Positions 15,429 through 25,033 of a DNA stretch of 64,000 nt are shown piece after piece. Made by a program: the position numbers and the translations under genes. Origin of the DNA: Acidobacteriaceae bacterium (lineage in GTDB: Bacteria > Acidobacteriota > Terriglobia > Bryobacterales > Bryobacteraceae); assembly GCA_020247055.1 (NCBI GenBank), contig JADCJL010000023.1, positions 25,296 to 89,295 of the forward strand, in the 5' to 3' direction. The notes beneath the pieces are model-generated. The model was not told where the DNA came from, searched no databases, and saw only the letters and a program-made list of their open reading frames with translations. How positions within the stretch are numbered: the stretch's first letter is position 1; each line of letters starts with the position of its first letter.

Positions 15429-18400
15429 GCCTCTGCCCGCACCTCCTCCTCAAAGCTCTCGGCCGGACCCACCATCTCCCGGCCCTCAAAAATGCCGTAC
15501 AGCGTCGGCACCACAATCAGCGTCAGCAGCGTCGAGGTGATCAACCCCCCAATCACCACAATCGCCAGCGGCCGCTGCACCTCGCTCCCCGGCCCCGTCG
15601 CAAACAAAAACGGCACCAGCCCCAACGCCGCCACCGTCGCCGTCATCATCACCGGCCGGAACCGCAGCTTGGTCCCTTCGGCTATCGCCGTCCGCTGGTC
15701 CATGCCCTCCTCCCGCAGCTTCCGGATGTAGGAAACCAGCACGACGCCATTCAGCACCGCAATCCCCCACAGCGCAATAAACCCCACCGAAGCCGGCACC
15801 GACAGATACTCGCCCGAGACGAACAACGCCACAATCCCGCCAATCGAAGCAAACGGCAGCACCGTAATGATCAGCCCGGCAAACCGTAGCGAACCAAACA
15901 GCAGGAACAGCAGGAAGAAAATCGCGCCGATCGTGATCGGCACAATAATCCGCAAATGGTTCAGCGCCCGCTCCATGTTCTGAAACTGCCCGCCCCACTC
16001 AATTGTGTACCCCGTCGGCAGCTGCACCTCCCGCTCCACCCGCTCCTGCAGCTCCTTCACAAAACCCCCCAGGTCCCGGTCCTGCACATTGATTCCGATC
16101 ACAATCCGCCGCTTCGCCGTATCCCGGTTGATCTGCGCCGGACCTTCCTTCACGCTCACCGTCGCCAGCGCCTTCATCATCACCTTCGATCCGGACGGCG
16201 TGTTGATCAGCAGATTCTCCACATCCTCCCGGCTGTTGCGCAGCGTCTCCGGGTAGCGCACCACCAGTTGGAATCGCCGCTCGCCCTCGTAGATCTCCGT
16301 CGCCACCTTGCCGCCAATCGCCGTCTCAATCACATCGTGAATGTCGGCCGCGTTCAGGTCATGCCGCGCAATCGCCTGCCGGTCGATATCGATATTCAGA
16401 TACTGTTGGCCCCCCACCCGGTCCACCCGCGAATCGCGCATGCCCCGAATCGTCGACGCCACCTTCGCCACCTCGTTCGCCTTCCGGATCAGCATCTCAA
16501 GATCATCACCAAAGATCTTCACCGCCACATCCGCCCGCACCCCGGTCACCATCTCGTCCACCCGGTCCGAAATCGGCTGCGCCATCACCAGATTCACCCC
16601 CGGCACGCTCGCCAGCCGCCGCCGGATCTCCTCGGCAATCGTATCCTGCGTCATCCCCTTCGGCCGCCGCTCCACCGGGGTCAGCGTCGCAATCACGTCC
16701 GCCTCGTTCTGCCCCGCCGCGTCCGCCGGCGACTCGCCCCGCCCGATCCGCGACACCAACCGCTCCACCCCCGGCACCCCCCGCACCGCTCGCATTGCCG
16801 CCATCTCCATCTTGATTGACTCTTCAAGCGAGATGTTCGGCACCCGGTCGATGTTCGGCGAAATCGACCCCTCTTTCATCTCCGGAATAAACGCCGTCCC
16901 CAGATAAGGGAACAACGAAACCGACGCGACAAAAGCGACCATCACTGTCCCGATCGTCTTGTACGGGTTCCGCAGCGCCACCCCCAACAGCCACTCAAAC
17001 GGCCGCTTCAGCATCCGCAGCAAAAACGTATCGTGCTCGGCGCCCCCCTTCAGCAGCAGGAACGACAGCACCGGCGACAGCGTCAACGACAACACCAGCG
17101 AAATCCCCAGCGCAATAGCGATCGTATACGCCAGCGGCGAGAACATCTTGCCCTCCATGCCCTCCAGCGTCATCAGCGGCAGGAACACGAGAATGATGAT
17201 GCCAATGCCGAAGATCACCGGCGTACCCACCTCCATCACCGCCTCCCGCACAATCTGCAGCCGGTCCTGCCGCCCGCCGTGCGCCAGCTTGGCGAACACA
17301 TTCTCCACCACCACCACCGACCCGTCCACCATCAACCCGATCGCAATCGCCAACCCGCCCAGCGACATCAGGTTCGCCGACAACCCGTACTGATTCATCA
17401 CGAGAAACGTCAGCAGCGGCGTCAATACCAGCGTCGCAATCACAATCACGCTGCTCCGCAAATCCCCCAGAAAAAGGAACAGGATCACGATCACCAGCAC
17501 AATCCCTTCGACGAGCACCTTCGCCACCGTCATCAGTGCCGCGTCCACCAGCTCCGACCGGTCATAGTAAGGCACAATCCGCAGGCCCGCCGGCAGCATC
17601 CCTTTCTCGTTGATCTCCTTCACGCGGGCCTTGATCTTCTCGACCACCGCCTTGGCGTTGCCGCTCGCGATCATGATCACAATGCCCCCGGCGGCCTCCG
17701 TGTAGGCGCCCTTGATCATGGCCCCGTAGCGCACCTCCTCCCCCAACTGCACCGTCGCCACCTGCCGCAGATAAACCGGCGTGCCCCGCACCTCTTTCAC
17801 GATGATCGAGCGAATATCGTCCAAATTCCGCACCAGACCAATGCCGCGAATCAGATACTGCTCGGCGTGCTGCCGCAGAATCCCGCCGCCCGCGTTCGCG
17901 TTGTTCCGCGCCAGCGCCTGCGGCACCTCCTGCAAAGCGATGCCATAATGCAGCAGCCGGTCCGGGTCCACCAGCACCTGATACTGCCGCACGTACCCGC
18001 CCGTCGAGTTGATCTCCGCCACCCCGGGAATCGAACGCAGCAGCGGCCGCACCACCCAGTCCTGCACCATCCGCCGGTCTACCAACTCCTCCTTCGTCAG
18101 CGCCCGCTCCCCGTCATCCGGCTTCTCCAGCGTGTACTGATACACCTCGCCCAGCGCCGTCGAAACCGGCCCCAGCACCGGCGTCACATCCTCCGGCAGC
18201 CGGCCCCGCACCTCCGCCAGCCGCTCCATCAGCAGCTGCCGCGCAAAGTAAACGTCGGTTGCGTCCGTAAACACCAGCGTGATCAGCGACAGGCCCGGCT
18301 TGTTCAGCGACCGCATCTCCGTCAACCCCGGCAGCCCCGTCATCGCAATCTCCACCGGCACCGTGACAAACCGCTCCACCTCCTCCGGCGACCGCCCCGG

Positions 18401-18559
18401 CGCCTCGGTCGCAATCTGCACCTGCACGTTCGTTACATCCGGAAAAGCATCCACCGACAGCTTCCGCGATGCATCGAGACCAAACACCAGCAGAATCAGC
18501 GCCACCACCACCACGACAATCCGCTGCCCTAAACACGCCCGAACCAGCGCTCCCACCAT
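15425..18559 (-). CDS. Heavy-metal-type RND efflux pump, CzcA/CusA family
   Basis: 1044 residues; the inner-membrane proton antiporter of a tripartite efflux system that expels metal ions or similar cations. Starts MVGALVRACLGQRIVVVVVALILLVFGLDASRKLSVDAFPDVTNVQVQI, the HME-RND opening. Porter-domain blocks ATDVYFARQLLMERL and TGGYVRQYQVLVDPDRL follow, and TM4 reads NLMSLGGLAIAIGLMVDGSVVVVENVF. The DFG in TM4 that marks Zn/Co/Cd-specific CzcA is absent (AIG instead), so the metal cannot be assigned from sequence. The gene is last in a three-gene operon with adaptor (4-base gap) and channel. Its stop interlocks with the stop of the small convergent gene. Confidence 0.93.
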   Translation of the reverse strand: MVGALVRACLGQRIVVVVVALILLVFGLDASRKLSVDAFPDVTNVQVQIATEAPGRSPEEVERFVTVPVEIAMTGLPGLTEMRSLNKPGLSLITLVFTDATDVYFARQLLMERLAEVRGRLPEDVTPVLGPVSTALGEVYQYTLEKPDDGERALTKEELVDRRMVQDWVVRPLLRSIPGVAEINSTGGYVRQYQVLVDPDRLLHYGIALQEVPQALARNNANAGGGILRQHAEQYLIRGIGLVRNLDDIRSIIVKEVRGTPVYLRQVATVQLGEEVRYGAMIKGAYTEAAGGIVIMIASGNAKAVVEKIKARVKEINEKGMLPAGLRIVPYYDRSELVDAALMTVAKVLVEGIVLVIVILFLFLGDLRSSVIVIATLVLTPLLTFLVMNQYGLSANLMSLGGLAIAIGLMVDGSVVVVENVFAKLAHGGRQDRLQIVREAVMEVGTPVIFGIGIIILVFLPLMTLEGMEGKMFSPLAYTIAIALGISLVLSLTLSPVLSFLLLKGGAEHDTFLLRMLKRPFEWLLGVALRNPYKTIGTVMVAFVASVSLFPYLGTAFIPEMKEGSISPNIDRVPNISLEESIKMEMAAMRAVRGVPGVERLVSRIGRGESPADAAGQNEADVIATLTPVERRPKGMTQDTIAEEIRRRLASVPGVNLVMAQPISDRVDEMVTGVRADVAVKIFGDDLEMLIRKANEVAKVASTIRGMRDSRVDRVGGQQYLNIDIDRQAIARHDLNAADIHDVIETAIGGKVATEIYEGERRFQLVVRYPETLRNSREDVENLLINTPSGSKVMMKALATVSVKEGPAQINRDTAKRRIVIGINVQDRDLGGFVKELQERVEREVQLPTGYTIEWGGQFQNMERALNHLRIIVPITIGAIFFLLFLLFGSLRFAGLIITVLPFASIGGIVALFVSGEYLSVPASVGFIALWGIAVLNGVVLVSYIRKLREEGMDQRTAIAEGTKLRFRPVMMTATVAALGLVPFLFATGPGSEVQRPLAIVVIGGLITSTLLTLIVVPTLYGIFEGREMVGPAESFEEEVRAEA

Positions 18560-18563
18560 GGCC

Positions 18564-19730
18564 TCAGCTCCCTTGCGTCGCCAGGCGCCGCCGCTCGTTG
18601 TTCAAGTGAAACGCCCCGTCCAGCACCAGACGCTGCCCGGCCGGCCACGCTTCTTCGAGCACGCGCGCATCCGCATGCTCGGCCCCCAGCTTCACCATCC
18701 GCATTACAAACTCACCCGGCGCCTTCTCGATAAAGACGTAGTCCTTGTCCTCCTCCCGCACCACCGCCGTCAACGGAATCACCGTCTCCTGCCGCGGGTT
18801 GTCTTTGAGCTCCATCACGGCCAGCATCGCCGGCTTGTACCGCCCCCGCAGGTTGGCCAGATCCATCCGCGTCCGCACCGTCCGCGTCTCGGGGTCGATG
18901 ATCGAACTGACGAAACTCAACCGCCCCCGGATCTTCTCGCCCGGAAACGCCGAAACCTCCGCCTCCACGGACTTGCCCAGCTCAATGGCGCCCCCCTGCT
19001 GCTCCGGCACATCGGCCACCAGCCACACCCGCGACAGATCCGCAATCACAAACAACGTATCCGCCGGCTGCACCACCTGGCCGGTTGTCACCTTCCGCTC
19101 GAGCACCGTGCCGTCAATCGTCGCTACGATCTGTGTCAGGCTGTTCACCGTCCGCCCCTGCTGCAGCTGCGTAATCGCCTCTTCACTCATCCCCAGAACC
19201 CGCAGCTGATCGTGCGCCGAAGAGAGCTCCGCGTTGGCCTCGAGCAGCTCAGCCTCCCGCCGCTGCACCTCGGCCGCGGCAATCACATCGGCCTTCAACA
19301 GCTGCTGGGCCCGCGCCGCCGCCCGCTGCATCAGCCCCTGCTGCGAAACCGCCTTGACGAAAGCAAACTGCGCCGTCGATAGCTCCGTGCCGTAAAGCTT
19401 CGCCAGCACCTGCCCCCGCTTCACCGTCTGGCCCGGAAACACCTCCAACTCCATCACCCGGCCCGTGGCCGGCGCGCTCACCCGCGCCATCCGCGTCTCG
19501 TCCGCCTCCACGCGCCCGGAAACCCGCAGGCTCGCCGTCGTCGCCTTCACCACCGGTACCCCCACGGTCAGCTGCCGCAACAGATCCCCGTTCGGCCTCA
19601 CCGCCATCGGGTCCTTCGCCGGCGCCGGCGCCTCGGCCGGCTTGGCCGCCTCCTTGGGCAACATCCCACAACCCGCCAGCAGGGCACAAAGCCCCCAGCC
19701 ACCCAACCATCCCGCCGATCGTTTCCTCAT
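18564..19730 (-). CDS. Efflux RND periplasmic adaptor, CusB/CzcB type, lipoprotein
   Basis: 388 residues. The N-terminus GLCALLAGCGML carries a lipobox (LAGC), so the protein should be lipid-anchored and face the periplasm. Family features in order: barrel-sandwich half RVSAPATGRVMELEVFPGQTVKRGQVLAKLYGTEL, an alpha-helical hairpin from ~120 to 210, the second lipoyl half LTQIVATIDGTVLERKVTTGQVVQPADTLFVIADLSRVWLVADVPEQ, then the beta-barrel RGRLSFVSSIIDPETRTVRTRMDL. It bridges pump and outer-membrane channel. No His-rich metal-binding tail is present. Start and upstream stop overlap as ATGA with the channel gene, so the operon order is channel, adaptor, pump. Confidence 0.93.
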   Translation of the reverse strand: MRKRSAGWLGGWGLCALLAGCGMLPKEAAKPAEAPAPAKDPMAVRPNGDLLRQLTVGVPVVKATTASLRVSGRVEADETRMARVSAPATGRVMELEVFPGQTVKRGQVLAKLYGTELSTAQFAFVKAVSQQGLMQRAAARAQQLLKADVIAAAEVQRREAELLEANAELSSAHDQLRVLGMSEEAITQLQQGRTVNSLTQIVATIDGTVLERKVTTGQVVQPADTLFVIADLSRVWLVADVPEQQGGAIELGKSVEAEVSAFPGEKIRGRLSFVSSIIDPETRTVRTRMDLANLRGRYKPAMLAVMELKDNPRQETVIPLTAVVREEDKDYVFIEKAPGEFVMRMVKLGAEHADARVLEEAWPAGQRLVLDGAFHLNNERRRLATQGS

Positions 19731-20977
19731 TTCTGCTCCGGATCCACTGCGCGCAACTGTTCAATCTCAATCAGCGCGGCCTGCAGGTCGTACTGCGCGT
19801 TCAAGTAGTCCGTGCGCACCGTACGCAAAACCCGCTGCGCGTCCAATACGTCCAGAATGCCCCGCTCCCCAAACCGGTAGGCCGCCTCCGCCGCCTTCAC
19901 CGCCGCCTCGGCCTCTCGCAGCACGCCATCTTCAAACGCCACCAATTGCTGCGTAGCAACCTCGTACATCCCGTACGCCCGCTCCAGGTTTGCGTTGATC
20001 TCCAGCCGCCGCAGATCGGCCAGCGCCGCAGCCTGCCGCAACCCCGCCGCCGCCTCGCCAATCGGGCCCTCCCGCTTGTTCCACAACGGTAGCGGCACCG
20101 AAATCCCGGCGCGATAAAATTGCAGATCCGGCTGGTGCTCGTACTCAGAGTGTGCCGTCAACCCCGGCCGCCGCAGCGCCTGCTCCGTCCGCAAACGCCC
20201 CTCGGCCCGCCGAATCTCCGCCTTCGCCAGCGCGAGAGACGGATGGCGCGCCGCCACCTCCTCGCGCAGCGACTCGAGCGCCGGCAGCGGCTGCCGCGTG
20301 TCCAACTGCCCCTCCAGTTCCACGCTCGGACCCAGCGGCGCCCCCACCACCGTCCGCAAATACGCAAACGCGTTCGTGTACCGCAGCTGCGCGCTGGTGG
20401 CCAGCGTCCGCGCCGTCGCCACCTCCGCATCCGCCCGGATCAACTCCAGCTTCGCCGCCTCCCCCACCTCCACCTGCACCTGAATCCGTCGGCGCAAATC
20501 TTCAATCAACTTCAGGTTCTCCATCGCCAGAACAATTTCGTTCCGCCGCCGCAGCACCTGGAAAAAGGCCTGCTTCACCATCGCCCGCACCGCCAACCGC
20601 GCCTCCTGCAACGCGTGCAGGCTCCCCTCCCGTCCCGCCTCCGCCGTGCGCAGACGCGCCGCCCGCACCGCCGGCAGCTCAATCGGCTGGTGAATGCTGT
20701 AGTGCTGCAGCAAGCCCCGTGCCCCCGGGCCCGTCAACGCGTTCGGCCGCGAAAACTGCGGACCCACCATCGTCGTCATCTCCGGGTTCGGATAGGCGCG
20801 AGCCGTTACGATTCCCGCCTCAGCACCATCCCGCTGCGCCGACGCCACCCGCAATTGCGGATTATGCTCCAAAGCCAGCGCCAAGGCCCGCTCTAACGTC
20901 AACCGTTGCGGTGCCTGAGCAACGATCAGTCCTGCCCCGGAAAGGCAAACCACCGCAAGGCGGGAAAGAAATCGCAT
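19727..20977 (-). CDS. TolC-family outer-membrane efflux channel, CzcC/CusC type
   Basis: 416 residues with a signal peptide (LAVVCLSGAGLIVAQA). First gene of the metal-efflux operon. The outer membrane efflux protein pattern is present twice: LTLERALALALEHNPQLRVASAQRDGAEAGI at the start and LPALESLREEVAARHPSLALAKAEIRRAEGRL in the middle, each followed by long helices and a FYRAGISVPLPLWNKREGPIGEA strand region. It forms the trimeric exit duct for the RND pump. ATG at 20977; the upstream 105 bases hold the only room for an operon promoter. Confidence 0.92.
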   Translation of the reverse strand: MRFLSRLAVVCLSGAGLIVAQAPQRLTLERALALALEHNPQLRVASAQRDGAEAGIVTARAYPNPEMTTMVGPQFSRPNALTGPGARGLLQHYSIHQPIELPAVRAARLRTAEAGREGSLHALQEARLAVRAMVKQAFFQVLRRRNEIVLAMENLKLIEDLRRRIQVQVEVGEAAKLELIRADAEVATARTLATSAQLRYTNAFAYLRTVVGAPLGPSVELEGQLDTRQPLPALESLREEVAARHPSLALAKAEIRRAEGRLRTEQALRRPGLTAHSEYEHQPDLQFYRAGISVPLPLWNKREGPIGEAAAGLRQAAALADLRRLEINANLERAYGMYEVATQQLVAFEDGVLREAEAAVKAAEAAYRFGERGILDVLDAQRVLRTVRTDYLNAQYDLQAALIEIEQLRAVDPEQK

Positions 20978-21082
20978 AGATAAAGAAAAAACTTTAACTT
21001 ACGGCCTACTTACAAGCGTAACCTATCCACTGCTCTCCACGCCACCGGCACCCTCGACAAGCGAACCCATTACAATGAAGCG
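20978..21082. promoter_or_regulatory. Divergent promoter region for efflux operon and ridA-like gene
   Basis: 105 bases between divergent start codons, A/T-rich at the efflux side (TAAAGAAAAAACTTTAACTTACGGCC). CTTAC occurs twice within 17 bases, a possible operator half-site repeat. No metal-responsive regulator gene is adjacent, so its control would be by a distant factor. Nothing here meets a consensus well enough to place -35/-10 boxes. Confidence 0.4.
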
Positions 21083-21520
21083 ATGACCCCCCAACAACGC
21101 GCCGAAAGCCTCGGCCTCGTCTTCGAAAAACAGACCCCCGGCTACCTCAACCTCTGCATCCGCTCCGGCAATCAGCTGCTTAGCTCCGGCCACGTCAGCA
21201 CCCTCAAAGGAAAGCTCGGCGCCGGCGTCACTACCGAAGAAGGCTACGCCGCCGCCCGCGACTGCGCCTCCAAAATCCTCAACTCCGTCTGGAACACCCA
21301 CGGCACCCTCGACGGCCTCCGCGTCCTCAAAGTCCTCGGCTGCGTCAACTCCGCCCCCGAGTTCATTGAACAGCACCTCGTCATCAACGGCGCCTCCGAC
21401 CTTCTCCACGAAATCTTCGGCAAAACCGGCGACGGCTTCCACGCCCGCTCCGCCCTTGGCTTCGCCTCGCTGCCCACCGGCGCCGCCGTCGAAGTCGAAG
21501 CCATCTTCGAAATCCTCTAA
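21083..21520 (+). CDS. RidA family (YjgF/YER057c/UK114) protein
   Basis: 145 residues, the longer RidA subgroup (YjgH/Rid type of ~150). RidA enzymes hydrolyse reactive enamine/imine intermediates made by PLP enzymes; some subgroups have other roles. Seen: LLSSGHVSTLKGKLGAGVTTEEGYAAARDCASKILN, NTHGTLDGLRVLKVLGCVNSAPEFIEQHLVINGASDLLHEIFG, and the C-terminal HARSALGFASLPTGAAVEVEAIFEI with the conserved Arg and Glu of the active cleft. No signal peptide, so cytoplasmic. It is alone on its strand; its stop interlocks with that of the DUF1501 gene (CTAA, 21517-21520). Confidence 0.9.
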   Translation: MTPQQRAESLGLVFEKQTPGYLNLCIRSGNQLLSSGHVSTLKGKLGAGVTTEEGYAAARDCASKILNSVWNTHGTLDGLRVLKVLGCVNSAPEFIEQHLVINGASDLLHEIFGKTGDGFHARSALGFASLPTGAAVEVEAIFEIL

Positions 21521-22872
21521 CGCAGAATCGCCTGGATCGGCCCGGTGCCTTCCTCGATCAGATGGAAGGCCCGGCCGTTCGTATGGAAGTCCATCTTCTT
21601 GTAATTCAGACCCATCTGCTGCAGAATCGTCGCCTGCAGATCGCTGATGTAGTGCGGCCGCTCCACCGCCTTGTAGCCCACCTCATCCGTCGCCCCTTCC
21701 ACCACCCCGCCCCGCACGCCGCCCCCGGCCAGCAGCGTCGAAAACCCCTTGCCGTTGTGGTCCCGCCCGGTCGTGTTCTGCGACCACGGCGTCCGCCCGA
21801 ATTCGCTCGTAAACACCACCAGCGTCTCATCGAGCAAGCCGCGCTGCTTCAGGTCCTGAATCAGCCCCGCCACCGGCTTATCCACCGCCCGGCACAGCGG
21901 TGCGTGCGTCTCCATGTCCCCGTGCGCGTCCCAGGATCCGTTGCCGCCCCCGGCGTGACACAACTGAATGAACCGGACCCCATTTTCCACCAGCCGCCGC
22001 GCCAGCAGTAGCTGCCGGCCGAAGTCGTCCGTCTCCTTCTCGCCTATCCCGTAGAGCGCCTTCACATGCCCCGGCTCTTGCGCGAAATCGACAATCGCCG
22101 GCGCCGTCCGCATCAGGCTCCCGGCTAACTCGTAGGCCTGCACCCGCGCCGCAATCTCCGCGTCCAGCGCGTACTCGGCCCGGAACTCCGCGTTCAACGC
22201 AGTCAGCGCCTCCATCTGCCGGTCCCGCTCGGCGCGCGTGGCCGAAGCCGGTGCGGCCAGGTTCGGAATCGGCGTATCCCCCGGCTGAAACGGCGTCGCC
22301 GAGTAGCGCGCTCCCAAGTAGCCGCCCGTCAGCTGCACCGGCGACGAAGGCCGCCCGATGTTCACAAAACTCGGCAGGTTCTTGTTCGCCGATCCCAGCG
22401 CATACGTCACCCAACTGCCGAGCGACGGGTGTTCAAACTGCCGCAGCGGCTTGCCCGTGCTGTGCTCAATCACCGCCGGAAAATGGTTCGTCTGGTGGCA
22501 GTACATCGACCGCACCACGGCAAACTCGTCAATCACCCCGCCCACGTGCGGAAACCAGTCCGACACCGGAATCCCCGCCTGGCCGTACCGCTTATAGGTC
22601 CGCAGAATCGGGATCACCGGCCGCTTCATCGGCGCGTTGTTGTCGCCAAAGCCGATGGCATCCATCATCGTTCCGGCGTACTTGTTGTCCTTCGGGTCAA
22701 AGGTGTCGATGTGGCTCATGCCGCCGCACAGGAAGATGTAGATGACCGATTTGGCCCGCGGCGTCCCCGGCAGCAGCGCGGCGGGCATCCGGCCGTCGGC
22801 CGCCCACAGGCTGCCCACGGCGGTGCCGAGAAAACCGTTGGCCAGGCGGAGGAGTATGCGTCGGGTTAGCAT
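21517..22872 (-). CDS. DUF1501 exported protein (sulfatase-like fold)
   Basis: 451 residues from the ATG at 22872; the ORF track starts eight codons earlier at a TTG that overlaps the upstream stop. DUF1501 proteins have an alkaline-phosphatase/sulfatase-like fold and are abundant in Planctomycetes and Acidobacteria, nearly always beside DUF1549/DUF1553 genes, as here. Seen: a Tat-like start (MLTRRILLRLANGFLGTAVG), FLCGGMSHIDTFDPK, SYCHQTNHFPAVIEHSTG-type segment, LCHAGGGNGSWDAHGDME and VVFTSEFGRTPWSQNTTGRDHNGKGFSTLLAGGGVRGG. The His/Asp pattern suggests a metal site. Biochemical role unproven; likely a partner in polysaccharide use. Confidence 0.92.
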   Translation of the reverse strand: MLTRRILLRLANGFLGTAVGSLWAADGRMPAALLPGTPRAKSVIYIFLCGGMSHIDTFDPKDNKYAGTMMDAIGFGDNNAPMKRPVIPILRTYKRYGQAGIPVSDWFPHVGGVIDEFAVVRSMYCHQTNHFPAVIEHSTGKPLRQFEHPSLGSWVTYALGSANKNLPSFVNIGRPSSPVQLTGGYLGARYSATPFQPGDTPIPNLAAPASATRAERDRQMEALTALNAEFRAEYALDAEIAARVQAYELAGSLMRTAPAIVDFAQEPGHVKALYGIGEKETDDFGRQLLLARRLVENGVRFIQLCHAGGGNGSWDAHGDMETHAPLCRAVDKPVAGLIQDLKQRGLLDETLVVFTSEFGRTPWSQNTTGRDHNGKGFSTLLAGGGVRGGVVEGATDEVGYKAVERPHYISDLQATILQQMGLNYKKMDFHTNGRAFHLIEEGTGPIQAILR

Positions 22873-22885
22873 TGGCTTCGTTTCG

Positions 22886-25009
22886 TCAGCGGACAAACAG
22901 GAACTCGTCCAGGTTATAGAGCATCCACGCCAAGCCCTTCAACTTCGCGGCATCCCCGCCCAGGTAGCTCAGCGCCCGGTCCAGCTCCCCCGGCGAGGGC
23001 GGCCGGCCGATCGTTTCGCGATACGCCAGCTGCACCGCCGCCGGCAGCTCCCCTGCCTTCTGCGCCCGCGCGGCCAGCTTGGCCGTCGCGTCTTCAATCA
23101 GCGGATCGTTCATCGAGAAGAGCGCCTGCGGCGCCGTCACGGTCTGCGTCCGCACCGGGCACGGCGTCCGGCCGTCATCGACGTCGAACGACTGCAGGAA
23201 GTGCGCCATCACCTCGGTGCTCGGGATGTAGCCGCGCGTCATGTACGCCGCCCGGCGGTTCTTCCTTGCTTCAAACGTGCCGTCCTTCGGCAGAAAGATG
23301 CTCTGCTTGTTGTCGGTCTTCACGATCTGAAAGGACTTGCCGCCCACGGTCCGGTCGAGTTCGCCGGCGCTCGACAGAATCGCGTCCCACAGCGGCTCGG
23401 CCTCGAGGCGCTGGAGCCGGAAGCGCCACAGCAGGTCATTGGCCGGGTCGATCTTCTGGTTCGCCTCCCCGGGCTTCGAGTCCATCCGGTAGGCGGCGGA
23501 AGTCATCAGGAATTTGTGCAGCCACTTCATGCTGAAGTTGTGGCGCGTGAACTCGCTGGCCAGGTAGTCGAGCAGCTGCGGATGGCTCGGCCGGCCGCCG
23601 AGCAGCCCGAAGTCGCTCGGCGACTTTTGCAGCCCCTGGCCGAAGTGCCACTGCCACACCCGGTTCACCGCCACGCGGGCAAACAGCGGATTGTCCTTAT
23701 CCGTCAGCCAGTCGACGAAGCCTTCCCGGCGCCCGTAGCGGAAGTCCGTGTCCGGGGGCTGAAAGGGAAAGCCCGGGGCTACCGGCTTGTCCTTCTCCGG
23801 CTTGGTCGGATCGCCGGAGGTGAGAATGTAGGTCGGCCGCTGCAGGCGCGCCGCGTCCTCTTCGACAATGACGTGCGACTCCAAGCCCGCCGGCGCCTTG
23901 ATCTCCCGCTGCTCTTTGAGCAGCGCATCGTAGGCCTTCACCACCTCGGCCGGCATGATGGCCTTCATCTTCGGCGGATCGATGCGGAGCACCGGAAAGT
24001 AGTCGTCGGCAATCTTCTGTTCGGCCTCGGTGCGCTTGCGTTCGGGCTTCAGCACAATCGCCCGGACGTCGGGCGGCAGCATCGACACGCGCTCGGCATA
24101 GAGCTTCTCGTGGTAAGGGGCAATGAGCTGTTCAATCGCCTGGTCCACCGGCTCCTTCCGCCGCCGGTAGGCGGCCACCGCCTTGCCGTAGGCGTAGATC
24201 TGTTCGGGAGTCGCCAGCGAAACGGTGCGCAGCACCAGCGGATCGAACAGCGCCTTCATGGCGTAGTAGTCGGACTGTTTAATCGGATCGAAGCGATGGT
24301 CGTGGCACTTGGCGCAGGCGACCGTCATGCCCAGGAAGGCCGCCGAGATGGTTTCGACGGCTTGGATGGCGATGTCCTGATCGCGGTCGTTACCGGTGAG
24401 CGCGGCGCGGGAGAGAAAGCCCAGCGCGAACTGATCCTGCGGCATCGCCTCGGCGCGGGTACGCGTGCCGAAAACGGTCAGCGCCGGCCGGCCGCCGTGG
24501 CGGTTGCCCAGGATCTGCGCCCGGACAAACTGATCGTAGGGCAGATCGTCGTTGAGCGCCTGAATCATCCAGTCCCGCCAACGCCAGATGCTGCCGCTCG
24601 CCGGCATCACCCCGCCGTCGTTGCCGTCCATATCGGCGTAGCGCAGCACGTCGAGCCAGTGGCGGGCGTAGCGAACGCCGTGCTGCTCGTCGGCCAGCAG
24701 ACGGTCGAGGAGCTTTTCGTAGGCCGCGGGGGAGTCGTCGGCCAGGAAGGCCGCCTGCTCGGCTGCGGTCGGCGGCAGCCCGGTCAGGTCGAACGTCGCG
24801 CGGCGCAGCAGCGTCAGTTTATCGGCCGGGCCGTTGGGCCGCAGGCCTTTGGCCTGGTGCTGCTCGGCGAGAAAGGCGTCCACCGGGTGCGCGGCGTCGG
24901 TCGGAACGGCGGGCCGGGCCACCGGCTGCAGCGACCACAGCTTCAGCTTGGGAGGCTGCGCCGGAAGGGCGGCGGCAAACAGGACAAGGCTGAAAATCCG
25001 CGGGTTCAC
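22886..25009 (-). CDS. DUF1549/DUF1553 exported protein (PSD1 type)
   Basis: 707 residues starting at a GTG (MNPRIFSLVLFAAALPAQ signal). Two linked domains: DUF1549 in the N-terminal third (LLRRATFDLTGLPPTAAEQAAFL, YEKLLDRLLADEQHGVRYARHWLDVLRYADMDGND) and DUF1553 near the C-terminus (FARVAVNRVWQWHFGQGLQKSPSDFGLLGGRPSHPQLLDYLASEF, ... RGYIPSTEVMAHFLQSFDVDDGRTPCPVR). Between them CAKCHDHRFDPIKQSDYYAM is a CxxCH, so one haem may bind. Planctomycete homologues often carry an extra N-terminal cytochrome, absent here. Upstream of DUF1501 with a 13-base gap: same operon. Function of the pair unknown. Confidence 0.92.
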   Translation of the reverse strand: MNPRIFSLVLFAAALPAQPPKLKLWSLQPVARPAVPTDAAHPVDAFLAEQHQAKGLRPNGPADKLTLLRRATFDLTGLPPTAAEQAAFLADDSPAAYEKLLDRLLADEQHGVRYARHWLDVLRYADMDGNDGGVMPASGSIWRWRDWMIQALNDDLPYDQFVRAQILGNRHGGRPALTVFGTRTRAEAMPQDQFALGFLSRAALTGNDRDQDIAIQAVETISAAFLGMTVACAKCHDHRFDPIKQSDYYAMKALFDPLVLRTVSLATPEQIYAYGKAVAAYRRRKEPVDQAIEQLIAPYHEKLYAERVSMLPPDVRAIVLKPERKRTEAEQKIADDYFPVLRIDPPKMKAIMPAEVVKAYDALLKEQREIKAPAGLESHVIVEEDAARLQRPTYILTSGDPTKPEKDKPVAPGFPFQPPDTDFRYGRREGFVDWLTDKDNPLFARVAVNRVWQWHFGQGLQKSPSDFGLLGGRPSHPQLLDYLASEFTRHNFSMKWLHKFLMTSAAYRMDSKPGEANQKIDPANDLLWRFRLQRLEAEPLWDAILSSAGELDRTVGGKSFQIVKTDNKQSIFLPKDGTFEARKNRRAAYMTRGYIPSTEVMAHFLQSFDVDDGRTPCPVRTQTVTAPQALFSMNDPLIEDATAKLAARAQKAGELPAAVQLAYRETIGRPPSPGELDRALSYLGGDAAKLKGLAWMLYNLDEFLFVR

Positions 25010-25033
25010 CCGACCATTATTTCATGGCGCGCT

